A program made the translations under genes and the position numbers. 64,000 bases of DNA from Bacterioplanes sp. (GTDB lineage: Bacteria > Pseudomonadota > Gammaproteobacteria > Pseudomonadales > Oceanobacteraceae): positions 1-64,000 of the forward strand of contig JACUUC010000004.1 of NCBI GenBank assembly GCA_014859445.1. Reading direction: 5' to 3'. The notes below the pieces were generated by a model. It saw nothing but the letters and a program-made list of their open reading frames with translations, was not told where the DNA came from and searched no databases. This document shows, one piece after another, positions 43,827-53,584 of the stretch (the stretch's first letter is position 1; each line of letters opens with the position of its first letter).

Positions 43827-46426
43827 ATCAACCCCAGTTCTTGCGCACGGCGTAAGGCTTGGGTGCGGTTTTTAGCAGCGAGTTTGATGTTGATTTTGCG
43901 CGCATGGGTTTTTACCGTATGCAACGAAATAAAGAGCTGATCGGCCACCTCTTGGTTGGATAAACCTTGCGCAATTTTACGTAATACATCCAACTCACGC
44001 TCACTGAGCTTACCCGCAATCGCCAATTCTTCCGTCAAGGCTGGCATCTGTCCTTCTGCCAGTAACGGCAACCAAGCATCCACATCAAACTGAATGCCCT
44101 CACGTTCCATCAACTGCTTGACCTTCGCCAACAGCACTGGCCCTTCTGGTTTTTGTTGACTGTGCAGAGCCGCAGCACGCAAAAACATCAACAACAAACC
44201 CACAATACCCTGCTGTGTGCCTTGGCGCTCAATCAATTGTAAGCAAGCGTCGGCCTGTTTGCCCATTAAATGCAAACGCGCTTGCGTGATTAAGGTAAAA
44301 CCGGGTAACAACGGAAACACTTCCGGTGTCGGCAACTGCTGTTGCGCATATTGGTTTCTCAATTCATCGAGGCACTGCTGAGCGCGAGAAAATTTCGTCT
44401 GTGAAATAAACACATTGGCCTTGACCAACAACAGCCAGTGATACTGACTGCTGTCAACTTGCCAACGCTGCATTAATCGTTCCGCGTGATCCAACACGTC
44501 CAACGCAAAGGAATATTGTCCTTGCTGGGTATGACGCAACGCCGTAATGGCATAACCATAGCAGGCACTGATATCACGCGCCTGCAAGGCAATGGCAATC
44601 CCCTGCCGCAAACACTCATCAACGTCTCTTTTGTGCCCTTTCAGCCATAACAAAAAGGCGTGATACAACAACAAGCGTCCTTTCGGTAAGCGCTCTGTTT
44701 GGCCTTCTTGCTGTGGTAATAACACCAAGGCTCGATCAACCACGTTGTGACTGTGAGTCAGGTGTCCGCGATGAAATTCGATGCGAGCATAATCATAGAG
44801 CACCAATGCTTCCATCGCGCTCACCCGATATTGCCGTGCTAAATCCTGCCCAAGACGATTCCAAAGCCGTGCCCCATCGGCATCGTTTTGCGCCAACCGC
44901 AAATGCGCCAACGTGCTACTCATCAAAATACGCAGGCTAAAGCGTGCGGCAGGCAATTGATCGAGGGCCAACTGACACAATTGCTCTGCCACCGACAACT
45001 GCCCTTGCAGACGCGCGGCATAACCACGCAATGCCGTTAACTCATAACTGGCTAATCCACCTTGCTGCAAACGATCAATCAGCGGTTTGGCGCGATCCAT
45101 TTGCAGCGTTAACAACCAAGCCCATGCGGCAATTTGCATTAAGCGAGGTGACGAGTGAATCAGTGCATCACCCGCTTGCTGTAACCATTGGATCAGGCCA
45201 GCAATGTCCAAGCTGGCCAAAATCATCTCGGCTTCTTGCTCAACCCAAGCCACCACCTCTTGGCCTAATTGTCCGCGCACCGCCTGCTGCAATGCGGCAA
45301 CGGGGTATTGATGTTCACTGAGCCAATCATAGGCACGACGATGCCATGACAGCCGTTGACTGAGTGGCATTTGGTGAGCCAGCAGTTCCGCCATGACGGG
45401 ATGAACACGATACCAACCGGGGTGTTGCGTTGAAGCACGAACAAACACGTTTAACTGCAATGCCTGCTGCAGTGCTGAATGATAGGTATCCGCCTCAAAG
45501 CAGTGCTGCAATAAGGCCTCATTGAATGCACCGAGTACCGCCACACGCTGCAAAAACGCGCGTAGCTCTGCCGGCAAACGATACAGAACCTCCCCTGACA
45601 AGTAATCTGCCATTTCCTCTTGCGCAAAATGCGGCGCAGGCTCCAGCGGCCGCCCCGCTGCGCGATAACAATTCAGCCATAACGCGATGCCGGCGGGCCA
45701 TCCCTGTATGCGCAAACCAAGCTGCCCAATCCATTTACCGGGCTGAGCAACGTTGTGCATAATCAGCAACTGCTGCACATCATCATCACTAAAGGCTAAT
45801 TGTCGCTCATCAAACCAACTGACATTGGGATTTAAACGCAAACGTCCAGCCTGCGAGGGGACAAAACGCGAAGACAATAATAACGTAATATTGATCGGCA
45901 GTTGTTCGATCAGCAAGTTCAATAAGTGCCAGCTAGACTCATTATTGAGGGCATGCACATCGTCAAAACACAGCAACAGCTGTTTACTGGATTGCTGCAT
46001 GCTTGTCAGCCACAGCAATAACACACCACCGACATCAATTTCACCACGCTGACGAGTGGATTCCCAATGGGCCAACGCATCGCTCGCAGTCCCCGGCACC
46101 GCGCGCTCGGCCGCCTCTAAAAAATGGCGCAGAAATAAACTATCCGGCGCGTCCTTGCTGTCCAAACTCAGCCATATCACGGCGTGAACACGACGCTGTT
46201 GCTCAAACGCTCGAGCCACATCGGCCATCAAGACCGTTTTGCCATAACCGGCAGGCGCATTCAGCCAAAGTACGCGAGCGTGCGCCAATGCCGAATCCAG
46301 TAACTCGGAACGCTCCAACGCGAACGCGGGCGTATTAGGGCGTTTACTTTTTAACGTGACCCACGCGCGCAGTGCGCGTTGATCCAAAGCATCAAACCAA
46401 GGCAAAGAGGAGGAAGTCAAATCCAT
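43823..46426 (-). CDS. MalT-like LuxR-family ATP-dependent regulator
   Basis: This large transcription factor of about 867 residues has three parts. An N-terminal STAND NTPase carries the P-loop APAGYGKTVL (about residues 57-67) and LLLCFDDVHAL. A long TPR-like helical middle region follows. A C-terminal LuxR HTH (KLSERELDVLRKIAQGLSNQEVADQLFISLHTVKTH) ends the protein. Such MalT/LAL activators respond to small inducers. No maltose or obvious target gene is adjacent. I choose ATG 46426; the frame is open further to 46486 with only TTG/GTG starts and weak sites. Confidence 0.9.
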   Translation of the reverse strand: MDLTSSSLPWFDALDQRALRAWVTLKSKRPNTPAFALERSELLDSALAHARVLWLNAPAGYGKTVLMADVARAFEQQRRVHAVIWLSLDSKDAPDSLFLRHFLEAAERAVPGTASDALAHWESTRQRGEIDVGGVLLLWLTSMQQSSKQLLLCFDDVHALNNESSWHLLNLLIEQLPINITLLLSSRFVPSQAGRLRLNPNVSWFDERQLAFSDDDVQQLLIMHNVAQPGKWIGQLGLRIQGWPAGIALWLNCYRAAGRPLEPAPHFAQEEMADYLSGEVLYRLPAELRAFLQRVAVLGAFNEALLQHCFEADTYHSALQQALQLNVFVRASTQHPGWYRVHPVMAELLAHQMPLSQRLSWHRRAYDWLSEHQYPVAALQQAVRGQLGQEVVAWVEQEAEMILASLDIAGLIQWLQQAGDALIHSSPRLMQIAAWAWLLTLQMDRAKPLIDRLQQGGLASYELTALRGYAARLQGQLSVAEQLCQLALDQLPAARFSLRILMSSTLAHLRLAQNDADGARLWNRLGQDLARQYRVSAMEALVLYDYARIEFHRGHLTHSHNVVDRALVLLPQQEGQTERLPKGRLLLYHAFLLWLKGHKRDVDECLRQGIAIALQARDISACYGYAITALRHTQQGQYSFALDVLDHAERLMQRWQVDSSQYHWLLLVKANVFISQTKFSRAQQCLDELRNQYAQQQLPTPEVFPLLPGFTLITQARLHLMGKQADACLQLIERQGTQQGIVGLLLMFLRAAALHSQQKPEGPVLLAKVKQLMEREGIQFDVDAWLPLLAEGQMPALTEELAIAGKLSERELDVLRKIAQGLSNQEVADQLFISLHTVKTHARKINIKLAAKNRTQALRRAQELGLI

Positions 46427-46509
46427 GTCGTCACAATAATTCACCACGAAAAGAGGAATGGAACCACGCAGCGTTGACGAACTCAATCAGAAACTGCGTG
46501 TTATCCACA

Positions 46510-47526
46510 TTACCAAAAGGCTTCCTGCTCATTGGGTGGATTGTCATAAGGGTTATCTCGCGCTTCACGTTCGCGTTGCAAACGCTCAATCATCGATCCC
46601 GTACGATTGATCACGGGCAGTCTTTCGTCATTTTCATCCGGTACGACCACTCCGGGATTGGGTTGGCTGTCTTGTCCAGTACGACCCGACACACCCGCAT
46701 CGGCACGTCGATTCAATAAAATGATGGAAATGCGACGATTTTGCTCACTCCCCGGATCATTCACATCCAACGGTGCGGTATCGCCCATGCCAATGACCTG
46801 AGCAATTTGTGATTTTGGCACACCCGCCTCCATCAGCGCACGACGTGCGGCATCCGCGCGTGTTGCCGATAAACGCCAGTTCACATCATCTTCATTGCGT
46901 GATGGGCTGGTAGAAGCGTCGGTGTGACCTGAAATCGACAAACGGTGCTCTAAGGTAGCCAGGATGGGCGCGAGTTCCCACAGAATGTCCTCACTGTAAA
47001 AACGCAGCCGAGCACTCCCAACATCAAACATGGGCCGATTGGTTTTATCAATAATTTGCAGTCGCAAGCCTTCTTTGGTGATGTCCAGTAACAGCTGATC
47101 TTGAAAGGGACTGAGTGTGGCACTGGCTGTAATTTCTGCCTGCAATTGTTGCTGCATTAGTTGCATACGATGATATTCAATGCTGTCAGCCATGCTTTCA
47201 ATTTCATTGGCTTGCAGTATTTTTTCGGGGTCCAGACTTTCCGACAAGGCGATATTGTCCGCTTCGCTGGGGGAGCCGCCCATATCAATGACATAAGGCG
47301 ATGGCACTCTCTGACCTTCTTCAAACCCCCGAGGATCTTGAAAGTAACCAGAAATAGAGGCGCGCTGTTCTTCGTCCGTTGAACTGATGATCCACAACAC
47401 CAAAAATAACGCCATCATCGCTAAGGCGAAGTCGGCCATGGCCACTTTCCAAGCGCCACCGTGGTGACCATGCTTCGCCTTTTTGTAACGACGAACAATG
47501 ATATTCGGTTGGCCAAGATTCTCCAT
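46510..47526 (-). CDS. motB: Flagellar stator protein MotB
   Basis: MotB anchors the flagellar stator to peptidoglycan and carries the proton-binding residue. The 338-residue protein has GAWKVAMADFALAMMALFLVLWI, with the essential Asp in the single membrane helix (about residues 25-50). A C-terminal OmpA-like domain follows, with SGHTDASTSPSRNEDDVNWRLSATRADAARR. The helix lacks the features of Na+-type PomB. Its ATG overlaps the motA stop. It ends 84 bases before the divergently facing MalT-like gene's start region. Confidence 0.96.
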   Translation of the reverse strand: MENLGQPNIIVRRYKKAKHGHHGGAWKVAMADFALAMMALFLVLWIISSTDEEQRASISGYFQDPRGFEEGQRVPSPYVIDMGGSPSEADNIALSESLDPEKILQANEIESMADSIEYHRMQLMQQQLQAEITASATLSPFQDQLLLDITKEGLRLQIIDKTNRPMFDVGSARLRFYSEDILWELAPILATLEHRLSISGHTDASTSPSRNEDDVNWRLSATRADAARRALMEAGVPKSQIAQVIGMGDTAPLDVNDPGSEQNRRISIILLNRRADAGVSGRTGQDSQPNPGVVVPDENDERLPVINRTGSMIERLQREREARDNPYDNPPNEQEAFW

Positions 47527-48377
47527 TAGCGGCCTCGAACCTTACTTTCTACTTCAAGGAAGGTGGGACGATCGTAAACAAACAACGATTTACGGCCAAA
47601 TTCAACCGCCAGTTGTGGCGGCAAGCCATTTAATGACGCAACAATGCACGACTTCACGGCCTCATAGAGTTTGATTTCGTCTTCCGCCAAGTGGCGCATG
47701 GTGCTACTGACTGGCCCGACAAAGCCATAGGCCAAAAACACCCCACTGAATGTCCCGACCAACGCCGCAGCAACGTGTGCACCAATCTCTGCCAGCTCAC
47801 CATCAATCGCACCCATGGTAATGACAATACCCAATACCGCCGCCACAATACCAAACCCCGGCAAAGCGTCGGCAACCCGCCCTACCGCATTAGCGGGGTG
47901 TTCTAATTCATGCATGCGTGCCTCAATCTCTTGATCCATTAAGGCTTCTAATTCAAATGAGGTGAGGTTGCCGGCGGCAATGATGCGAAAATAATCGGCA
48001 ATAAAGTGCGCCAAAGGTTCATTCGCTTGCACGGCAGGGTAGCGTGAGAACAAGGCGCTTTTGGAAGGACTTTCTACATCGGCTTCAATGGCCATAATGC
48101 CTTCTCGCCGTGCCTTATTCAGAATGTCGTAAATCAGTCCGAGCACATCCATGTACATGGCCTTATTCACTTTACCGCCGAACATCACTTGTGGCATGGC
48201 CTTAAAACTGTCCATGATGATGTGCCACGGGTTGGATAGCAAAAAAGCACCAAAGGCTCCACCGATAATGATCAGTATCTCCCACGGCTGCCATAAGGCC
48301 ATTAATTGCCCATGAGACATGACATAGCCGTACAACATACTGCCAAAAACAATGAACACACCGATAAAGAAAAGCAT
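47526..48377 (-). CDS. motA: Flagellar stator protein MotA
   Basis: MotA forms the proton channel with MotB. The 283-residue protein has four membrane helices, the large cytoplasmic loop with MDQEIEARMHELEHPANAV, and the helix-3/4 motif ALPGFGIVAAVLGIVITMGAIDG followed by GTFSGVFLAYGFVGP. The length and loop indicate the E. coli-type proton stator. It is divergent from the HDOD gene. Confidence 0.96.
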   Translation of the reverse strand: MLFFIGVFIVFGSMLYGYVMSHGQLMALWQPWEILIIIGGAFGAFLLSNPWHIIMDSFKAMPQVMFGGKVNKAMYMDVLGLIYDILNKARREGIMAIEADVESPSKSALFSRYPAVQANEPLAHFIADYFRIIAAGNLTSFELEALMDQEIEARMHELEHPANAVGRVADALPGFGIVAAVLGIVITMGAIDGELAEIGAHVAAALVGTFSGVFLAYGFVGPVSSTMRHLAEDEIKLYEAVKSCIVASLNGLPPQLAVEFGRKSLFVYDRPTFLEVESKVRGR

Positions 48378-48489
48378 GACGATTCGGTTCCTTTTTACAA
48401 CTCTGCATGAATTGCTGACTATAGTTAGTTAAGATGATAACCCAAAGTGACATCATTCCATCTATTTAACCGGTACAGCTAATACTACT

Positions 48490-50160
48490 ATGTCGGCATC
48501 GAAACAGACTTCTTTATTAGCAGCGGACGATTTCCCTATTTTGGTGGAAACGCGTACACGCTTAAAACGTCAATTACAACGCAAGTCTGTCGATTTCACC
48601 GATTTAGCACCCATCATTGAGCATGACCCCGCACTGTGTTGGCATTTGTTGCAAACCGCCGTCAAGCATCACCCTGGCTGTGAAGGTCAAATATCCGGTG
48701 CCGCAGGCTGCCTTTCTTTAGTCGGTATGCAAGAGCTGGTGCATTTGGTTAAGCATTTGCCGGTGGTCGAGGGCTCAACACCAGACAGCATGAACGAGAT
48801 GGACGATCTCTATCGGCGTTGTTTGCATACGGCCTACTTCGCCGGAGAATTGGCCGCTCATTGGACAGGAATCAAGAATAATGTCAGTGCCAGTTATGCC
48901 CGCTGGAGCACCATGCTGGCCAATTCCCCATTATGGCTAGCGCTCAAACAGCAACAGCCCGCAGCCAATTGGTTGCATTACCTCAGTGAAGGGGAAGATA
49001 TTCAGCACGCCTTAATCAGCGCACTGAATGTCAAATCGCATGCAAACTGGCGCAAAACGCTCGCGCCATTACGATTACCGAAAATGGCTCACGATGTGTT
49101 TGTGGAAAGCCACTGGCCGAATCACCATGAATGGAGCTTACTACGACGCCATGACCCACGCGATTTAGCTAAGGCGCGTTCATTACTGCATCACTGTCAA
49201 CAGCCCAACATGACCAGTCTCATCGCCAATGCGGTAGCATGGCATTGCCATATCAATCCTGAACATCGACACAGCCAGCGCTGGCTCCACATTGCCAGCC
49301 ACTGGCTAGGCCGAGCCAGCTGGATGGTGCGCCAAGACATTCGCCACATTCAGCTCAAAATCAGTCATGTCACCCAAGATGGCTGGGCAACAGGCATGAA
49401 TCTATTGTTAGCACCAACGGCCACTCATCAGCAGTATCCACGCATGAACACCGCAAGCGAAACAGTGACCGACATTCGCTCGGCCACACCAACGCGCCAA
49501 ACAACAGAAGATCACCGCGTTGCAGCAAGCACCAAGACAGCACAGGCAGCGATGGCCTCTGCACCAGCAAACGTTCCGAACGTCAACGCACAACCCCGCT
49601 CTGTAACGAGCTCAGAACGCCAAGGTGACGAACGCTATTTGCGCAAATTATTGCAACAGCTGCAACAAGCGCCGGACAGTTTTGGCGATTTGCATTTTCT
49701 CATGCGTGGCACTCTAAAAGGCATAACCCAAGGCATTGGCTTACCGCATGCGGTGATTGCGGTCTACAACAAAGACAAAACCCAACTGAAAGTGATCTAC
49801 CGCGAAGGCGTGAGCGACCAAGACCCAATTCGTGGGCTCAGCATCGATTTATCCAGCACCAGTCTCTTCAGCAAGTTATTAGAGCGATCCGCTGGTGTAC
49901 AACTCACGCCCGACAATCGAACACAACTGCTACGCGGTCTGCCCAACTCCGTATGCCAACGTATTCCACAGCACACGCTGCTGATGTCGATTGATGCCGG
50001 CGCCAAACCCATCGGTATTATTTTGGCTTATGGCGATGCCAACCAGATGGCCATTGATAGCATGGAATACACCTTGTTTAAGCGTCTATGCCAAACCACC
50101 AGCCAAAGTTTGGCGGTACTGCGCGATAACACCCGCCGAGCAGCCAACAAAGGCGCATAA
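48490..50160 (+). CDS. HDOD-domain signalling protein with C-terminal GAF-like domain
   Basis: This 556-residue protein has an N-terminal HDOD domain (about 10-290) with AADDFPILVE, DLAPIIEHDPALCWHLLQTA and GCLSLVGMQELV. A low-complexity Ala/Thr linker (about 320-375) comes next, then a GAF-like sensor domain (about 385-545) with GITQGIGLPHAVIAVYNKDKT and GIILAYGDA. The combination suggests a regulator of motility or biofilm switching. The position next to motAB, rhdA and psd matches my memory of PA4955 in Pseudomonas aeruginosa. Confidence 0.87.
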   Translation: MSASKQTSLLAADDFPILVETRTRLKRQLQRKSVDFTDLAPIIEHDPALCWHLLQTAVKHHPGCEGQISGAAGCLSLVGMQELVHLVKHLPVVEGSTPDSMNEMDDLYRRCLHTAYFAGELAAHWTGIKNNVSASYARWSTMLANSPLWLALKQQQPAANWLHYLSEGEDIQHALISALNVKSHANWRKTLAPLRLPKMAHDVFVESHWPNHHEWSLLRRHDPRDLAKARSLLHHCQQPNMTSLIANAVAWHCHINPEHRHSQRWLHIASHWLGRASWMVRQDIRHIQLKISHVTQDGWATGMNLLLAPTATHQQYPRMNTASETVTDIRSATPTRQTTEDHRVAASTKTAQAAMASAPANVPNVNAQPRSVTSSERQGDERYLRKLLQQLQQAPDSFGDLHFLMRGTLKGITQGIGLPHAVIAVYNKDKTQLKVIYREGVSDQDPIRGLSIDLSSTSLFSKLLERSAGVQLTPDNRTQLLRGLPNSVCQRIPQHTLLMSIDAGAKPIGIILAYGDANQMAIDSMEYTLFKRLCQTTSQSLAVLRDNTRRAANKGA

Positions 50161-50235
50161 CGCATCGAACAGCACTGACAGCAAGCCACCGCTCGGTTAC
50201 ACTGCGGTTATTTATCCGTTAGGAATGCTGAAGCC

Positions 50236-51078
50236 ATGCCCAATACTGCCTCTGCTCCAGAACTCGGTTTGCTGATTGAGCCCGAAACACTTGCCGCGCA
50301 TCTGACCAGCTCTAATCTATTGATCATTGATCAAAGTAGCCAAGATACCTACCGACAACACCATGTGCCTGGTGCGGTTCATGTGGATTTCAAACGCCTA
50401 CAGCTGGGTGTGGCCCCCACTCCCGGTGCGCTGCCATCATTAGACGCCTTATCGACACTGTTTAGCGAAATCGGCTTAACACCGGACACGCACGTCATTG
50501 CCTATGACGATGAAGGCGGCGGTTGGGCGGGACGCTTGATTTGGATCTTGGATTGCATCGGCCATACTCGATACTCCTACCTGAATGGCGGCATTCATGC
50601 GTGGTTACAAGCGGGATTAGCCACCGAGCAAGAGGAACACGTCGCAGCTTCCAGTCACTACGAGGTGACAGAATTGCATGACGGTTTCTCCCTCACCAAA
50701 GAGGACATTCTACAACGACTGGGTCGTCCTGATTTTGCCATCTGGGATGCACGCTCAGCGGCAGAATACAGCGGTGAAAAAGTCATTTCAGCCCGTGGCG
50801 GTCACATTCCCGGTGCCATTCATTTTGAATGGACGGCCGGTATGGATAAAGAGCGTGGATTACGCGTATTAGACTTGGAAGTATTTCGCACTCAGTTACA
50901 ACAACTGGGGCTGAATCAAGAACAAGAAATAGTGACCCACTGCCAAACACATCATCGTTCGGGTTTTACCTACTTAGTCGGTAAACTGCTCGGTTTTAAT
51001 ATTAAAGCCTATGCCGGCTCTTGGTCGGAGTGGGGCAATGACCCCAACACCCCCATTCATACAGGCAAACAACCATAA
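50236..51078 (+). CDS. rhdA: Thiosulfate sulfurtransferase (RhdA/SseA-like, two rhodanese domains)
   Basis: This 280-residue protein has two rhodanese domains. The first (about 14-135) is non-catalytic. The second (about 165-275) has the active-site Cys at about residue 236 in VTHCQTHHRSG. This CQTHHRS loop matches Azotobacter/Pseudomonas RhdA, which transfers sulfur from thiosulfate to cyanide or to protein acceptors. It is cytosolic. psd follows 12 bases downstream. Confidence 0.93.
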   Translation: MPNTASAPELGLLIEPETLAAHLTSSNLLIIDQSSQDTYRQHHVPGAVHVDFKRLQLGVAPTPGALPSLDALSTLFSEIGLTPDTHVIAYDDEGGGWAGRLIWILDCIGHTRYSYLNGGIHAWLQAGLATEQEEHVAASSHYEVTELHDGFSLTKEDILQRLGRPDFAIWDARSAAEYSGEKVISARGGHIPGAIHFEWTAGMDKERGLRVLDLEVFRTQLQQLGLNQEQEIVTHCQTHHRSGFTYLVGKLLGFNIKAYAGSWSEWGNDPNTPIHTGKQP

Positions 51079-51090
51079 AAGGATAGCTTT

Positions 51091-51996
51091 GTGTCACAAC
51101 GTACATTGAAAGATCGACTGTTTATTGCCAGCCAGTACATCATTCCGCAACATCTGTTATCGCGTTTAGTGGGCTGGCTGGCACGCTGTGAAATCAGCTG
51201 GATTAAAAACCCACTGATTTCTTTGTTTATTGGCCAGTTCAACGTCAACATGGCCGAAGCACAACGCCAACGCCCTGATCAATTCCGTCACTTCAATGAC
51301 TTTTTCACACGGGAATTGCTCGATGGCATGCGTACCATTGATGACGCCGAGCAAGGGTTGGTATCCCCCGCCGATGGCGCCGTCTCGCAACTGGGTAAAA
51401 TTCAAAATGGCCGCGTGTTTCAAGCCAAAGGACAAGATTATTCACTGATTGAGCTGCTAGGTGGCGATACCCAACGCGCCAATGAATTTATGGGCGGTGA
51501 GTTTGCTACCATCTACTTATCACCAAAAGATTATCATCGTGTGCACATGCCCGTTGGCGGCACCTTACGCGAAATGGTTTATGTTCCGGGTGATTTATTT
51601 TCTGTCAACAAAACCACGGCTGAAAACGTACCGCGCTTATTTTCTCGCAACGAACGCTTAGTGTGTATTTTTGACACCGACAACGGCCCCATGGCCATGG
51701 TATTAGTGGGCGCTATGATTGTTGCGGCCATCGAAACCGTCTGGGCCGGCCTAATTACGCCACCGAAACGTGAATTAAAAGTCACCGACTACCGTGACCC
51801 ACAACCCATTACGCTGAACAAAGGCGACGAAATGGGGCGTTTTCTATTGGGCTCCACCGTCATTCTATGCTTCCCTGAAGGCCGCATGGATTGGCTGCAA
51901 GAACTGACCGCAGACAGCCCGTTACAAATGGGTCAAGCCATCGGCCAATGGCGTTCAACTTCGGCGGCAACAACGCCAACGGACACACCAGCTTAA
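51091..51996 (+). CDS. psd: Phosphatidylserine decarboxylase proenzyme
   Basis: Psd makes phosphatidylethanolamine from phosphatidylserine at the inner membrane. The 301-residue protein shows FNDFFTRELLDGMR, SPADGAVSQLG, YLSPKDYHRVHMPVGG and the LLGSTVIL self-cleavage site that yields the pyruvoyl group. The start is GTG 51091 with AAGGA at 8 bases. Its stop shares TTAA with the convergent epmA. Confidence 0.97.
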   Translation: MSQRTLKDRLFIASQYIIPQHLLSRLVGWLARCEISWIKNPLISLFIGQFNVNMAEAQRQRPDQFRHFNDFFTRELLDGMRTIDDAEQGLVSPADGAVSQLGKIQNGRVFQAKGQDYSLIELLGGDTQRANEFMGGEFATIYLSPKDYHRVHMPVGGTLREMVYVPGDLFSVNKTTAENVPRLFSRNERLVCIFDTDNGPMAMVLVGAMIVAAIETVWAGLITPPKRELKVTDYRDPQPITLNKGDEMGRFLLGSTVILCFPEGRMDWLQELTADSPLQMGQAIGQWRSTSAATTPTDTPA

Positions 51997-52919
51997 GCCC
52001 GCGACCAGTCAAAGCTCAATACATCGGCGATGTGTTGAGCTTCTTGCTGTAACATCAGCACTCGATCTAAGCCCATCGCCACACCGCAGCAATCGGGCAA
52101 TGGCCCCTGCGCCAACGCCGACAACAAATGCTCATCCAATGGCCGTCCTTGCGCTTGAGCCATAAAACGCTGCCGCTGTTCATCGGCATCCGTTAATTCG
52201 TGATAGCCATTCGCCAATTCGATGCCATTAAAAAACAGCTCAAAACGACGCGCAACGCACTGACCTTGTCCATTCGGTTCAACACGCGCCAACGCCGCCT
52301 GCGAGGCAGGAAAGTCATCAATAAACACCAACGTCCGCTTAGGTAAGGCCGGTTCAACGGCATGGCTCATGATCACATCCAACCAACCATCGCGTGTTAG
52401 GTGTAAGTCTTGGCCTGCCAGAGAGATACCCAAATCAGAAAGAGACTCATCCGCTGCGTCATGCACGGAAATATGAGCGTATTGCGTCATGGCCTCATCA
52501 TAGGACAGAAACAGCACGGGTAAATTCACATAACGTGGTGCCAATAGGCGAGCAAACAAATCCGCCACCTCATGCTGTAATTGACGCAACGTCACACCAA
52601 CACGATACCATTCCAACATGGTAAATTCAGGGTTGTGCTTACGGCCCGCTTCGCCATGACGAAACACCTTCGTCAGTTGGTAAATATCGCCACTACCGGC
52701 ACACAGCAAACGCTTCATGGCGTATTCGGGGGAGGTATGCAACCAACGACCATGCTGCGTTTGCATCGGTTCTATATTCGGATCCACCACCGCTGCCTGA
52801 CTCAGCAAAGGCGTTTCTACCTCAAGCACTTCACGCTCATAAAAAAAATGGCGAATGATATGATTCATGCGCGCACGCGCCTGCAAAGCAGACAAAGCCG
52901 CTGACGGTTGCCAAGACAT
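51993..52919 (-). CDS. epmA: EF-P lysine lysyltransferase EpmA (GenX/PoxA/YjeA)
   Basis: EpmA is a truncated class II lysyl-tRNA synthetase paralogue that attaches beta-lysine to EF-P. The 308-residue protein has only the catalytic domain, with no anticodon-binding domain. Motif 2 is in LTKVFRHGEAGRKHNPEFTMLEW, with FELFFNGIELANGYHEL and GVAMGLDRVLML motif 3. It lies 62 bases from efp, on the same strand, with epmB just beyond. Confidence 0.95.
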   Translation of the reverse strand: MSWQPSAALSALQARARMNHIIRHFFYEREVLEVETPLLSQAAVVDPNIEPMQTQHGRWLHTSPEYAMKRLLCAGSGDIYQLTKVFRHGEAGRKHNPEFTMLEWYRVGVTLRQLQHEVADLFARLLAPRYVNLPVLFLSYDEAMTQYAHISVHDAADESLSDLGISLAGQDLHLTRDGWLDVIMSHAVEPALPKRTLVFIDDFPASQAALARVEPNGQGQCVARRFELFFNGIELANGYHELTDADEQRQRFMAQAQGRPLDEHLLSALAQGPLPDCCGVAMGLDRVLMLQQEAQHIADVLSFDWSRA

Positions 52920-52981
52920 AACGTACTCTCAAACAGGGGGCCACCACGGAACGGGTGGCCAAGAGGGAAGCGCCGGATGAA

Positions 52982-53548
52982 TTAAGCGCGGCTAACGTAT
53001 TCGCCACTGCGCGTATCAATGCGCAACACATCACCAATATTGATGAACAACGGCACTTTAACCACAGCACCCGTTGCTAAGGTAGCGGGTTTGTTGCCGC
53101 CTTGAGCGGTATCGCCTTTGACACCAGGGTCGGTTTCGGCAACCGTCAATTCAACGAAGTTCGGTGGGGATACAGTCAGTACACCACCGTTGAATAAAAT
53201 GATGGTGTACACTTCTTGCTCTTTCAGCCATTTTACGGTGTCACCCAAGGCATCGGCACTGGCCGCATGCTGCTCAAAGGAACCATCGGTCGCCATGAAG
53301 TGCCAAAACTCACCATCGTTGTACAAGTACTCCATTTCCACTTCAATCACATCCGCACCTTCAAGGCTGTCACCGGATTTGAAGGTTTTCTCAACCACAC
53401 GACCATTACGCAAATTGCGCAATTTAACACGGTTAAAAGCCTGCCCTTTGCCTGGCTTAACGTATTCGTTTTCGATGATCGAGCAAGGCTCATTTTCGAG
53501 CATTACTTTAAGACCTGATTTGAATTCGTTGGTAGAATAGTTCGCCAT
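52982..53548 (-). CDS. efp: Translation elongation factor P
   Basis: EF-P rescues ribosomes stalled on polyproline. The 188-residue protein has three OB domains. The modified lysine is at about residue 34 in [10 protein letters not shown], consistent with lysylation by EpmA and EpmB, both encoded beside it. ATG 53548 follows a GGGGAAG site. It is divergent from epmB, 36 bases apart. Confidence 0.97.
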   Translation of the reverse strand: MANYSTNEFKSGLKVMLENEPCSIIENEYVKPGKGQAFNRVKLRNLRNGRVVEKTFKSGDSLEGADVIEVEMEYLYNDGEFWHFMATDGSFEQHAASADALGDTVKWLKEQEVYTIILFNGGVLTVSPPNFVELTVAETDPGVKGDTAQGGNKPATLATGAVVKVPLFINIGDVLRIDTRSGEYVSRA

Positions 53549-53584
53549 TGCTTCCCCACAGATTTATTTGGACGATTTTATAAA

